This document shows positions 18,399 to 27,337 of a DNA stretch of 34,923 bases, piece after piece (the first letter of the stretch is position 1; each line of letters begins with the position of its first letter). A program made the translations under genes and the position numbers. This DNA is from Bacteroides sp. (GTDB lineage Bacteria > Bacteroidota > Bacteroidia > Bacteroidales > Muribaculaceae). The notes under the pieces are model-generated. The model searched no databases. It worked only from the letters and a program-made list of their open reading frames with translations, and had not been told where the DNA came from. The stretch spans positions 1-34,923 of the forward strand of contig JAAVDX010000030.1 of assembly GCA_014801585.1 (NCBI GenBank), given 5' to 3'.

Positions 18399-18406
18399 CA
18401 AAATTA
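18399..18406 (-). promoter_or_regulatory. -7 box for the amidase-like gene
   Basis: TAATTTTG on the minus strand, 69 bp upstream of the start codon at 18330; predicted transcript start near 18394. No TTTG is seen 19-20 bases further up. It may serve the whole group down to the AmpG-like gene, since clear boxes are not seen before the next genes. Confidence 0.5.
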
Positions 18407-18455
18407 CAAAAAATATATATTTACAGAGGGCAGATTAGGATTGGGAATCAATAAA

Positions 18456-18539
18456 ATATGTTAAATTACAGAGGCAATATTCTTTCCAAGAATATTGCCT
18501 CTGTAATTTAACATATAAGTAATAAGTAGTAAGTAATAG
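18456..18539. repeat. Foldback element: perfect 29-bp hairpin plus AAGTAATAAGTAGTAAGTAATAG
   Basis: Arms 18456-18484 and 18488-18516 are exact reverse complements around the loop TCC; each arm contains TTACAGAGGCAATATTC or its complement. Read on the plus strand it is followed at 18517-18539 by AAGTAATAAGTAGTAAGTAA. On the minus strand it lies past the fumarase stop and could also end that transcript (ATATTTTATTG follows). The stem is far longer than a usual terminator. Confidence 0.9.
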
Positions 18540-18627
18540 ACGCTGCTTCGGGGGTTGAACTTGCGAAACTTGAGTTATGTCATATCACTTTAAATGCCTC
18601 ATATTACCTTGAGCTACAACATATTAC

Positions 18628-18645
18628 TTTTTTTTGGGGGGGGGG
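18628..18645. repeat. T8G10 homopolymer tract next to the fumarase stop
   Basis: Eight T (18628-18635) followed by ten G (18636-18645), 8 bp beyond the fumarase stop codon. Both runs are prone to slippage, but no gene reads across them. Confidence 0.85.
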
Positions 18646-18653
18646 TAATCCTT

Positions 18654-20300
18654 TTACTTAGAGCAATCCATCGGACAACGGGGCTTGAGCTGCTTAAAGA
18701 AGTCATTGCCCTTGTTGTCGACGAGGATAAAGGCCGGGAAGTCCTCCACCTCGATCTTCCAGATAGCCTCCATGCCGAGTTCGGGATATTCGAGCAGCTC
18801 GACATTCTTAATGCTGTTCTGAGCGAGGATAGCGGCCGGTCCACCGATAGAGCCGAGATAGAAACCACCATGTTTCTGACATGCGTCGGTGACCTGCTGC
18901 GAGCGATTGCCCTTAGCGATCATGATCATCGAACCGCCGGCAGCCTGGAACTGATCGACATAGCTATCCATACGGCCTGCAGTAGTCGGGCCGAACGAAC
19001 CGGAAGGCATTCCCTCGGGTTTCTTAGCGGGGCCGGCATAATAGATCGGATGATTCTTGAGATATTCAGGCATGGGTTCGCCGGCATCGAGACGCTCCTT
19101 AATCTTAGCGTGAGCGATATCACGACCCACGATGATAGTGCCCTTAAGAGAGAGGCGAGTTGAGACGGGATACTTATCGAGATCGGCAAGCACCTCAGCC
19201 ATCGGACGGTTGAGATCGATTTCGATGACTTCACCCTCGCCGGCCTTACGATATTCCTCCGGGATAAGTTGGCCGGGGAACTCATCAAGTTTCTCAATCC
19301 AGAGGCCATCGCGATTGATCTTAGCCTTCACATTACGGTCGGCCGAGCAGCTGACGCCCATACCGACGGGACAAGAAGCACCGTGGCGGGGGAGACGGAC
19401 AACGCGGATATCATGAGCGAAATACTTACCACCGAACTGAGCACCGAGACCGAGACACTGAGCAGCCTCAAGGAGTTCCTTTTCAAGTTCGATATCGCGG
19501 AAAGCCTGACCATACTCATTGCCATGAGTGGGGAGGGCATCATAATACTTAGTCGAAGCCTTCTTGACGGTAGCGAGATTGATCTCAGCGGAAGTACCTC
19601 CGATAACGAAAGCGATGTGATAAGGGGGGCAAGCTGCAGTGCCGAGAGTCTTCATCTTCTCGATGAGGAAAGGCACGAGAGTCTTCTTATTAAGGATAGC
19701 CTTAGTCTCCTGATAGAGATAAGTCTTATTTGCCGAGCCACCGCCCTTAGCGATGAAGAGGAACTTATACTCATCGCCTTCCGTAGCGTGGATTTCGATC
19801 TGAGCCGGAAGATTGCAACCCGTGTTCACCTCATCATACATAGTAAGAGGGGCGTTCTGGGAATAGCGGAGATTATTTTCGGTATAAGTCTTATAGACGC
19901 CGTAAGAGATTTTCTCCTCATCATTACAGCCGGTCCACACCTGCTGGCCCTTATAACCGGCACATATAGAAGTACCCGTATCCTGACAGAAGGGGAGGAC
20001 ACCCTTGCTGGCGACTTCAGCATTGCGCAGCATAGTGAGAGCTACGAACTTATCATTTTCCGAAGCTTCCGGGTCATTGAGAATCTTAGCGACCATCTCA
20101 TTATGCTCACGACGGAGCATAAACGAGCAATTATGGGAAGCGACATTGGCAATGACGGTGAGGGCTTCCGGATCAACCACGAGCATTTCATGGCCATTCC
20201 AGTTTTCAACTTTCACATAATCCTTAGTGATAAGCTGATATTCCGTAGTGTCGGGGCCCAAAGGGAAGGGCTCCTGATAATGGAAGGGTTTATTCGACAT
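18654..20300 (-). CDS. fumB: Class I fumarate hydratase (4Fe-4S)
   Basis: 548 residues, the normal length for the FumA/FumB type. It interconverts fumarate and malate; in Bacteroidetes it mainly runs toward fumarate in the reductive branch of anaerobic metabolism. The three iron-sulphur ligands known for E. coli FumA sit at the same numbers: Cys105 (LPFCQDTGT), Cys224 ([10 protein letters not shown]) and Cys318 ([10 protein letters not shown]). Further conserved segments are [19 protein letters not shown] and [15 protein letters not shown]. No signal peptide; cytoplasmic and likely oxygen-sensitive. It stands alone: the amidase-like gene downstream has its own -7 box and glgA is divergent. 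I find no clear TAnnTTTG box in its 5' region. The symbol could equally be fumA. Confidence 0.96.
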   Translation of the reverse strand: MSNKPFHYQEPFPLGPDTTEYQLITKDYVKVENWNGHEMLVVDPEALTVIANVASHNCSFMLRREHNEMVAKILNDPEASENDKFVALTMLRNAEVASKGVLPFCQDTGTSICAGYKGQQVWTGCNDEEKISYGVYKTYTENNLRYSQNAPLTMYDEVNTGCNLPAQIEIHATEGDEYKFLFIAKGGGSANKTYLYQETKAILNKKTLVPFLIEKMKTLGTAACPPYHIAFVIGGTSAEINLATVKKASTKYYDALPTHGNEYGQAFRDIELEKELLEAAQCLGLGAQFGGKYFAHDIRVVRLPRHGASCPVGMGVSCSADRNVKAKINRDGLWIEKLDEFPGQLIPEEYRKAGEGEVIEIDLNRPMAEVLADLDKYPVSTRLSLKGTIIVGRDIAHAKIKERLDAGEPMPEYLKNHPIYYAGPAKKPEGMPSGSFGPTTAGRMDSYVDQFQAAGGSMIMIAKGNRSQQVTDACQKHGGFYLGSIGGPAAILAQNSIKNVELLEYPELGMEAIWKIEVEDFPAFILVDNKGNDFFKQLKPRCPMDCSK

Positions 20301-20666
20301 GATATTAATAACACACTTAGAGTTAAAATCGATTAAAACGAAACCTCCAACGATAGAGAAGAAAAACTTCGGGAATCGAAAGAAAAGATTCGATACGCGA
20401 ATTTACAAAAAAACTTTGATAAATCCCACTTATAGAGTGAAAAAATCTGAAATATAGCCATAGCGATGACGTTATAATGTTGATTATTTGCATAATTGGG
20501 AGTTTTTTATTAATTTTGCGGTGTCGAAGGAGTATTTAACCGCTCATTCGCAGCAGCAAACGAGCCTATTGAAAGTATAGAAGATATATTTCGCGATAGG
20601 CACGGAAACTATCTACAGGAAAATATGACAACGGGATAAGGCTTACCCGCGTCACTGAACTAAAAG
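20301..20666. other. Divergent intergenic region between fumarase and glycogen synthase
   Basis: 366 bp. It carries a strong plus-strand promoter (20487-20518) and a leader of about 140 bases before glgA with short inverted repeats (CCTAT/ATAGG near 20561 and 20606; CGGG/CCCG near 20634 and 20647). An ATCGAA/TTCGAT inverted repeat is near 20377-20394. I recognise no riboswitch. Confidence 0.6.
20487..20518 (+). promoter_or_regulatory. Bacteroidetes-type promoter for glgA-glgP
   Basis: TTTG at 20487-20490 and TAATTTTG at 20511-20518, 20 bases apart. Transcription would start near 20524, leaving a long leader of about 140 bases to the start codon at 20667. Confidence 0.72.
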
Positions 20667-22346
20667 ATGGCAAAAAAGACACTTAAAAAGGACGTAAAGT
20701 CCGCAAAAGACATCGACTTATTGTTTGAGACCAGTTGGGAAGTCTGCAATAAGATCGGTGGTATATATACCGTGCTATCCACGAAAGCACGCGAGCTACA
20801 AGAGGTCTATGGAGACCGCTTGATATTCATAGGACCCGACGTATGGTCGGAGCAAAACCCCTCACCCGTATTTATCGAACGCAAGACCCTTCTCAAGAGC
20901 GCGTCAACGAAACTTACGCTCCCCGAAGGACTTACTATCCGTGTAGGGCGCTGGGATATTCCCGGCAGTCCGATCGTAGTATTGGTGAAATTCCAACCGA
21001 TGTTTGCACGTCTCAACGACATCTACGGTGAGATGTGGCAGCGCTTCGGGGTAGACTCACTAAACGCATATGGCGACTACGACGAATCATGTGCGTTTGC
21101 AGTGGCATCCGCAATCGTAGCGATGAGCCTTACAGAATATCTGAAAGCCGATCCGACGAAAGTGATAGCGCACTTTGACGAATGGACGACAGGCATGGGG
21201 CTACTGTATTTAAAGGCACACATGCCGGAGGCGGCCACAATCTTTACTACACATGCCACAAGCATCGGAAGATCAATCTGCGGCAACGGTAAAAATCTCT
21301 ATCAATATTTCGAAGGCTATAACGGCGACCAGATGGCCCGCGAGCTGAATATGGTTGCGAAGCACTCACTTGAGAAGACAGCGGCAAAGCAGGCCGACTG
21401 CTTTACAACAGTGAGCGACGTCACGGCCCGCGAATGCAGTCAGCTTCTTGACGTGACACCCGAAGTTGTGACTCCCAACGGTTTCGAACCCGACTTCGTG
21501 CCGGAAGGACGCAAATACACACTTCGCAGAAACGCCGGACGCGAGCGACTGCTGAAGATAGCATCCCTGATGACCGGGGAGACACTTCCTAAAGACACCT
21601 TAATAATAGGAACATCGGGACGCAATGAATATCGCAACAAAGGACTTGACCTCTTCATCGACTCGATGACAGAGCTTGGCGAGAAGCACAATCCCGAAGG
21701 GAAGAACGTGCTGGCCCTTGTAATGGTGCCTGCATGGGTGAAAGAGCCCAACGGTGAACTGCTGATGGATCTGGAATACGACGGAACGGACAGACCGGCA
21801 TGTGACTACCTCACGCATCGCCTCAACAACGAAGACTACGACAACGTATGTTGCCGACTTCGCAACCTCCGTCAGGAAGGGAGAGGGGGCAAAGTGAAAC
21901 TGTTGTTTGTGCCCTGCTACCTCGACGGCCACGACGGCATCGTCAATATCAGTTATTACGATCTCCTTCCGGCGCTCGACCTGACAGTCTTCCCCTCCTA
22001 CTACGAACCCTGGGGCTACACACCGCTTGAGAGCGTAGCATTCAGTGTGCCGACCATCACTACCGACAAAGCCGGATTCGGACAATGGGTTGAAAACAAC
22101 TTCAAGAACTCCATTGCAGACTGCGGAGTCAAGGTGATCGACCGCGAAGACACCAACTATTGGCAGAACGTAGAAGAGATAGCCACGACAGTAGCGAGCT
22201 ACATGACATCAGATGCGAAAGAGACGAAAGAATCCCGCGCGGCAGCCTGCGCCACATCGCGCAAAGCCGACTGGAAATTCTTCATCGAAGACTACTACAA
22301 GGCCTTCGAGATCGCGCTGAAGAACGCCAAACTTCGCGAAAAATAA
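20667..22346 (+). CDS. glgA: Glycogen synthase (GT3/eukaryote-like type)
   Basis: 559 residues, no signal peptide. Adds glucose from a nucleotide sugar (UDP-glucose by family) to the growing glycogen chain. It opens with LLFETSWEVCNKIGGIYTVL (19-37), the signature of GT3 synthases, which sets it apart from the usual bacterial GT5 GlgA. Also seen: HFDEWTTGMGLLYLKAHMPE, FTTHATSIGRSICGN, the sugar-nucleotide segment GTSGRNEYRNKGLDLFIDSM and the ExxxxxxxE motif in SYYEPWGYTPLESVAFS near 450. It is followed after 151 bp by an alpha-glucan phosphorylase on the same strand, so one operon can both build and degrade glycogen. No branching enzyme or GlgC is in the window, as expected for GT3-type synthases that do not need ADP-glucose. 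Confidence 0.92.
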   Translation: MAKKTLKKDVKSAKDIDLLFETSWEVCNKIGGIYTVLSTKARELQEVYGDRLIFIGPDVWSEQNPSPVFIERKTLLKSASTKLTLPEGLTIRVGRWDIPGSPIVVLVKFQPMFARLNDIYGEMWQRFGVDSLNAYGDYDESCAFAVASAIVAMSLTEYLKADPTKVIAHFDEWTTGMGLLYLKAHMPEAATIFTTHATSIGRSICGNGKNLYQYFEGYNGDQMARELNMVAKHSLEKTAAKQADCFTTVSDVTARECSQLLDVTPEVVTPNGFEPDFVPEGRKYTLRRNAGRERLLKIASLMTGETLPKDTLIIGTSGRNEYRNKGLDLFIDSMTELGEKHNPEGKNVLALVMVPAWVKEPNGELLMDLEYDGTDRPACDYLTHRLNNEDYDNVCCRLRNLRQEGRGGKVKLLFVPCYLDGHDGIVNISYYDLLPALDLTVFPSYYEPWGYTPLESVAFSVPTITTDKAGFGQWVENNFKNSIADCGVKVIDREDTNYWQNVEEIATTVASYMTSDAKETKESRAAACATSRKADWKFFIEDYYKAFEIALKNAKLREK

Positions 22347-22497
22347 TATCGAACACCAGCATACTTCCGACGACACTTTACTAAAAGACACGATAAATAA
22401 CAAAAAGTGAACGGGAGTAAAAGCGGGATAGGCACTACGGACAGAACGGGGAAAGAAATCACAACCAAACAAGAAAATCTTAGCTAAATAAATAGAT

Positions 22498-25059
22498 ATG
22501 AAACTTGAAGTAAGTAATTCCAATCAGCCCACATGGCACAACCTTACGGTGAGCACAGAGCTTCCCAAGCAGCTCAAGCCCCTGGAGGAGATGAGTAAAA
22601 ACCTCTGGTGGGTATGGAATAGCGAAGGCAAGAGCCTTTTCCGTGACATCGACCATGCCCTCTGGCGCAAAGTGGGAGAGAACCCCGTGATGCTCCTTCA
22701 GCAGATCAGCTACGAGCGACTCAAAGAGATCCTCGACGACAAAGCGTTCATGGAGCGTATCAAACTCGTCTACACTTCATTCAAAGACTACATGAAGCAG
22801 CCCATGCGCACAGACATTCCCAGCGTGGCATACTTCTCCATGGAATACGGTCTTTGCAACTGTCTTAAGATCTACTCCGGCGGCCTCGGTGTGCTTGCCG
22901 GCGACTATATCAAGCAGGCATCCGACAGCCGCGTGAACATGACAGCCGTCGGTTTCCTCTATCGCTACGGCTACTTCTCACAGAGCCTTTCCATCAACGG
23001 CCAGCAGGTAGCCAACTACGAAGCTCAGAACTTCGAGCAGCTTCCCATCGACCAGGTGCTTGATGAGAACGGCCAGCCGATGATTCTTGAGGTGCCCTTC
23101 CCCGGCCGTATCATCTACTGCCACGTATGGCGCGTAAATGTAGGTCGCATGAAACTCTATCTGCTCGACACAGACTTCGACCGCAACTCAGAGTTCGACC
23201 GTCCGATCACCCACAAGCTCTACGGTGGAGACTGGGAAAACCGTATCAAGCAGGAGTATCTGCTCGGTATCGGCGGTGTGATCATGCTTAACAAGCTCGG
23301 CATCAAGACCGACCTTTACCACTGCAACGAAGGCCACGCAGCGCTCCTTAACCTTCAGAGACTGGTAGACTACGTACAGGGCGAACACCTTCCCTTCAAC
23401 GTAGCACTCGAAATGGTACGCGCTACTTCACTCTACACAGTACATACTCCCGTGCCCGCAGGCCACGACTACTTCGAAGAGGGCCTCTTCGGCAAGTATC
23501 TCGGAGAATACCCCGCAAAACTCGGTATCTCATGGCAGGATCTCATCAACATGGGCCGCGAGAACCCCAATACCAACGAACGCTTCTCAATGAGCGTATT
23601 CGCGCTCAACACCTGTCAGGAAGCCAACGGTGTAAGCTGGCTCCACGGTGAGGTTTCCAAGAAGATGTTCGCAGGCATCTGGAAGGGCTACAGTCCGGAA
23701 GAATCACATGTAGGATACGTGACCAACGGCGTCCACATGCCGACCTGGGCAGCTTCCGAATGGAAAGCCTTCTACGAAGAGAAACTCGGTCCGGAAGTAT
23801 TCGAAGATCAGTCAAACCCCGAAGCATGGAAAGGTATTTTCGAAGTGGGCGACGACGAGATCTGGAACATGCGAATGACGCTCAAGAACAAGTTTATTGA
23901 CTTCGTGAAGCGCGACTTCAAGGAGAAATGGCTTAAGAATCAGGGCGATCCTTCCGCAGTAGTTAAGATCCTCGATAAGATCAACCCCAACGCGCTCATC
24001 ATCGGCTTCGCACGTCGATTCGCTACATACAAGCGTGCGCACCTTCTCTTCACCGACCTTGACCGTCTGGCCAAGATCGTCAACAACGAGCAGTATCCCG
24101 TGCAGTTCATCTTCTCCGGTAAAGCACACCCGGCAGACGGTGCAGGTCAGGGTCTGATCCAGCGTATCGTAGAGATCTCGAAGATGCCGCAGTTCCAGGG
24201 CAAGATCATCTTCCTTGAGGACTACAACATGATCGTTGCGAAGCGTCTTGTGACGGGCGTTGATATCTGGCTGAACACTCCGACTCGTCCTCTGGAGGCA
24301 TCCGGCACATCGGGTGAGAAGGCAGAGATGAACGGTGTACTGAACTTCTCCGTACTCGACGGCTGGTGGTATGAAGGCTATCGTCTTGACGAGAAGGCAG
24401 GCTGGGCACTTACTGACCACATCACATATACAGACAACGCACAGCAGGATCAGCTCGACGCAGCTACAATCTACTCAATGCTTGAGAACGAGATCATCCC
24501 GCTCTACTTCAACAAGAACTACAAGGGTTACAGCCCCGAGTGGATCCAGTATATCAAGCGTTCGATCGGTCACATTGCTCCGATCTTCACAATGAAGCGT
24601 CAGCTCGACGATTACATCTCACGTTTCTACGAGCCCGAAGCAAAGCGTGCGAAGAAGCTTGCTGCGCATGACTTCGCGAAGGCACGTGAGATCGTAGCAT
24701 GGAAAGAAGAGGTGGCATCGAAGTGGCATGACGTGCAGGTGCTCTCAGTGAACTATGACGACACAATGGCCAATGCACTTGTGACGGGTTCTGAGTTCGA
24801 GGTATCGTGCAAGATCGATACTAAGGGTCTTCGCGATGCAATCGGTGTAGAGCTCGTGTACTATCGCGAGCACGACGGCGAAAGCACATTCGACGGTACT
24901 CAGGATCTGAAGATCGTTGCCAAGGAGGGTGACATCTACACTTATTCACTGAAGATGAAGATAAAGGAAGCGGGCATGTTCCGCTATGCTCTCCGCATGT
25001 ATCCGAAGAATGTGGAACTTCCTCATCGTATGGATTTCGCATACGTTCGTTGGATTTAA
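22498..25059 (+). CDS. glgP: Alpha-glucan (glycogen) phosphorylase, GT35
   Basis: 853 residues. Releases glucose-1-phosphate from glycogen or maltodextrins. The N-terminal 110 residues match the DUF3417-type extension of short bacterial phosphorylases ([20 protein letters not shown]); then [46 protein letters not shown], and the pyridoxal phosphate site [14 protein letters not shown] with the coenzyme lysine at 608. A C-terminal beta domain of about 120 residues follows (from about 735), unlike classical GlgP. It pairs with the synthase upstream and ends 25 bp before a terminator. The 5' gap to glgA (151 bp) shows no separate promoter that I can see. Confidence 0.94.
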   Translation: MKLEVSNSNQPTWHNLTVSTELPKQLKPLEEMSKNLWWVWNSEGKSLFRDIDHALWRKVGENPVMLLQQISYERLKEILDDKAFMERIKLVYTSFKDYMKQPMRTDIPSVAYFSMEYGLCNCLKIYSGGLGVLAGDYIKQASDSRVNMTAVGFLYRYGYFSQSLSINGQQVANYEAQNFEQLPIDQVLDENGQPMILEVPFPGRIIYCHVWRVNVGRMKLYLLDTDFDRNSEFDRPITHKLYGGDWENRIKQEYLLGIGGVIMLNKLGIKTDLYHCNEGHAALLNLQRLVDYVQGEHLPFNVALEMVRATSLYTVHTPVPAGHDYFEEGLFGKYLGEYPAKLGISWQDLINMGRENPNTNERFSMSVFALNTCQEANGVSWLHGEVSKKMFAGIWKGYSPEESHVGYVTNGVHMPTWAASEWKAFYEEKLGPEVFEDQSNPEAWKGIFEVGDDEIWNMRMTLKNKFIDFVKRDFKEKWLKNQGDPSAVVKILDKINPNALIIGFARRFATYKRAHLLFTDLDRLAKIVNNEQYPVQFIFSGKAHPADGAGQGLIQRIVEISKMPQFQGKIIFLEDYNMIVAKRLVTGVDIWLNTPTRPLEASGTSGEKAEMNGVLNFSVLDGWWYEGYRLDEKAGWALTDHITYTDNAQQDQLDAATIYSMLENEIIPLYFNKNYKGYSPEWIQYIKRSIGHIAPIFTMKRQLDDYISRFYEPEAKRAKKLAAHDFAKAREIVAWKEEVASKWHDVQVLSVNYDDTMANALVTGSEFEVSCKIDTKGLRDAIGVELVYYREHDGESTFDGTQDLKIVAKEGDIYTYSLKMKIKEAGMFRYALRMYPKNVELPHRMDFAYVRWI

Positions 25060-25083
25060 TCCATTGAACAGATTGAATATAAA

Positions 25084-25115
25084 GGCTCCGGACCGGATGG
25101 TTCGGAGCTTTTTTT
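25084..25115 (+). terminator. Rho-independent terminator after glgP
   Basis: Stem GGCTCCGGACC (25084-25094) and GGTTCGGAGCT (25099-25109) with a 4-base loop GGAT, including two wobble pairs, followed directly by a T-run to 25115. Confidence 0.88.
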
Positions 25116-25367
25116 GTTGCTCCCGGATTGATGTTGATGGTTTTTGATTTTTTCATAATTGTAATTGTTTTGATGATTTGATTTTGAAATGTTGTGCAAA
25201 GTTAATACATGAGGAGAGGAAAATTATGTTTATTTTCCATTTTGTTGAATTTTTTGCTCGGGCGAGGTTGGTAGGAGGACATGTGCTTAGGTCTCGCCCC
25301 ATTCGGGCTATCTATCCCATAACGCGGAATTACTTCGATTCTTAACAAAAATCTCAGGAATTTTTCG

Positions 25368-25375
25368 TAACTTTG
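25368..25375 (+). promoter_or_regulatory. -7 box of the mod-res-ATPase operon
   Basis: TAACTTTG, a full match to TAnnTTTG. Expected transcript start is near 25381, giving a leader of about 160 bases before the mod start at 25540. No clear TTTG is seen 19-20 bases upstream. It is the only convincing promoter before 33.7 kb, so it probably serves the whole cluster. Confidence 0.6.
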
Positions 25376-25539
25376 CAGTCTAATGAGAACTTCATCTGAA
25401 AAATGACCGAATCTTAATCATAGAGACATACGGTGAGAGCCGAAGATCTTTTGGAACATCCCGGTAGGCGTTACAGACTTTGGTCGGCCTTCAGATGCTA
25501 TTTGGATGTTTTGCTTTATTTGATAATCTCAATATCGCC

Positions 25540-27337
25540 ATGAAAGCGACTGACCGACATAAACTAATTGACCGTATCAAGACCATTGAGGGATTGTCTG
25601 ACGATGAACGCTCAGCACTTCTTGGACTTCTCCGCGAAACCAAAACATACGGGCTTGTATGGGAGGATAAGCCTGAAGATGTTGAAGATCGTCTGCGCGA
25701 CGAACTACCTGTACTCGTAGAGGATAAATCGCGCGCGGTTGTAGGGGGGGGTAAATAACTGTAATCCAAATACTTATCCTAATCATATTTTAATTGAGGG
25801 GGACAACCTCGAAGCACTTGCCACACTCGCTTACACTCACGCTGGTAAAATTGACGTAATATATATAGACCCGCCCTACAACACCGGTAACAAAGATTTC
25901 ATCTATAACGATTCATACGTAGATAACGAGGACAGCTATCGTCATTCAAAATGGCTGTCGTTTATATCGCGTCGCCTAAAAATCGCCAAGAAGCTTTTAT
26001 CCGACAGAGGGGTTATCTTTATTTCAATAGATGACAACGAGCACGCACAACTTAAACTCCTTTGCGATGAAATCTTCGGCCAAGAACATGTAGAAACGTA
26101 TATTTGGGATGTACGTGTAAAAGGAACGATGCCTAAAACGGCAAAAAATACTGTAAGGAAAGAACATGAATACATTATTGCATGTTACAAATCTGAAAAA
26201 CGGTTACAAAAATACTCTTCTCTAAAATATGCAGATAAAAAATGGACGAATCCTGATAATGATCCAAGAGGTCCTTGGATGTCTTCTAACATTAGTAGAG
26301 GTGCAGAGGGAAGCACAGGTGGATTTAAGTCGTTTGTTATTACTAATCCTGCTGGTATCTCTTTTGATAGAGATTGGTCAATAACAAAAGAGGAGTACGA
26401 GTCATTATTGGCAGATGGGCGTATTTATTTTTCAGATAATGGTCGTGGTGTACCACGATTAAAGAAATTTCAGTCAGAGCCAGTGTGGTCTATTCAATCA
26501 TCATTCTTTGCCGATTTGAGTAACTCTCAAGAGGCATCTAGTAAAATAAAGTCTATCTTAGGAGAAAAATTATTTGATTTTCCGAAGCCAATAGCGTTGT
26601 TACAACGAATGTTGCAAATAGCAGGTTCTACCAATTCTACTATTCTTGACTTTTTTGCCGGGTCTGGAACGACGCTTCATGCTGTTATGCAGCAGAATGC
26701 AGAGGACGGAGGTAAACGTCAGTGTATTCTCTGCACCAACAACGAGAACGGTATCTGCGAGAATGTAACTTACGAACGCAATAAGCGTGTTATCGAGGGG
26801 TATACCAAACCGAACGGGGAAGAAGTTGCTGGACTTTCCGACAATAATCTACGCTACTATCGCACGGACTTTGTAGGGCGTAGTCGCTCCACAAAGAATA
26901 TGCGTCGCTTAGTTCAGCTCTCCACCGATATGCTCTGCATCAAGGAAAACCTTTATGCGGAGAAGAAGACTTTTGCAGGTCTGCCGACCTTCAAAAACAT
27001 ATATCGTTACTTCGAGCAAAGCGACAAGAAAATGCTTATCATTTACGACGAGCGATATGTCGATGAAATCGTCAAAATGATAGAAAAGGTGGAAACCGAC
27101 TCGAAGATTAAGGTATATGTATTTTCTCCGAGTGAAGACCCGTGGGAGGCAAGTTTCGAGCCGGTGAACGACAAAGTGGAACTTTGTGCGTTGCCACAAG
27201 CTATATATAATACTTACAAGCGCATCCTTCCGAAACTGAAACGTAAACCGCTCGAATCGGAGGAAGAAGATGCACTCGCAGTATGTGATGAAAAAGAAAT
27301 CGGTGGACTGTTTGCAGAGGAAGGAGGCGACGAATGA
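25540..27337 (+). CDS. mod: Type III-like DNA methyltransferase (Mod), phase-variable, out of frame here
   Basis: As read, translation from 25540 stops at 25756-25758 after 72 codons, because of the 8-G tract at 25744-25751. Removing one G (or adding two) gives an unbroken 598-residue protein. N-terminal helical part (KYGLVWEDKPEDV-like: TYGLVWEDKPEDVEDRL) is the one typical for type III Mod proteins. In the restored frame follow IEGDNLEAL, catalytic motif IV DPPYNT at 110-115, a variable target-recognition region about 200-350 and motif I DFFAGSGTT at 370-378. The order IV-TRD-I marks a beta-class adenine methyltransferase. It should mark one strand of a short site. Its stop overlaps the res start (ATGA). 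The start at 25540 was chosen because upstream codons to 25480 do not fit the family. Confidence 0.9.
25744..25751 (+). repeat. G8 slippage tract inside mod
   Basis: Eight Gs at codon 69 of mod. Length 7 or 10 gives the full Mod frame, lengths 8 (as here) or 9 stop early. The position, just before the catalytic domain, is that expected for phase variation by slipped-strand pairing. Confidence 0.9.

Larger units (their letters stand above)
18331..18653. other. Intergenic region between amidase-like and fumarase genes
   Basis: 323 bp without a gene. It holds the amidase -7 box (18399-18406), a partial copy of the foldback arm (TTACAGAGGGCA, 18421-18432), the 29-bp foldback (18456-18516), the AAGTAATAAGTAGTAAG repeat (18517-18539), three spaced CATATYAC words (about 18580-18625) and a T8G10 tract (18628-18645). 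Confidence 0.8.
25060..25539. other. Intergenic region between glgP and the modification operon
   Basis: 480 bp without a gene. Contents: the glgP terminator (25084-25115), a minus-strand TAACTTTG box (25197-25204), a GC-rich inverted repeat GGGCGAG/CTCGCCC (25260-25266 and 25293-25299) and the mod promoter (25368-25375) with a leader of about 160 bases. The sharp change of base composition near 25255-25320 may mark an insertion boundary. Confidence 0.6.

Noticed and set aside
19269-20336. 355-codon open frame antisense to the fumarase gene
   Set aside because: It is the shadow of a gene with all catalytic cysteines in place; the antisense product has no recognisable motif and no promoter.
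20519-20666. Riboswitch in the glgA leader
   Set aside because: The leader is long and has short inverted repeats, but no known riboswitch core is recognised.
24821-25156. Minus-strand ORF of 111 codons behind a TAACTTTG box
   Set aside because: It crosses the glgP terminator and runs antisense into glgP; the composition is odd and no family is recognised. Only the promoter-like box is kept, as a finding.
26129-27337. 402-codon ORF as an independent gene starting at 26129
   Set aside because: It begins in the middle of the methyltransferase, after motif IV. The frame is open upstream to 25751 with conserved Mod sequence, so it is the distal part of mod.
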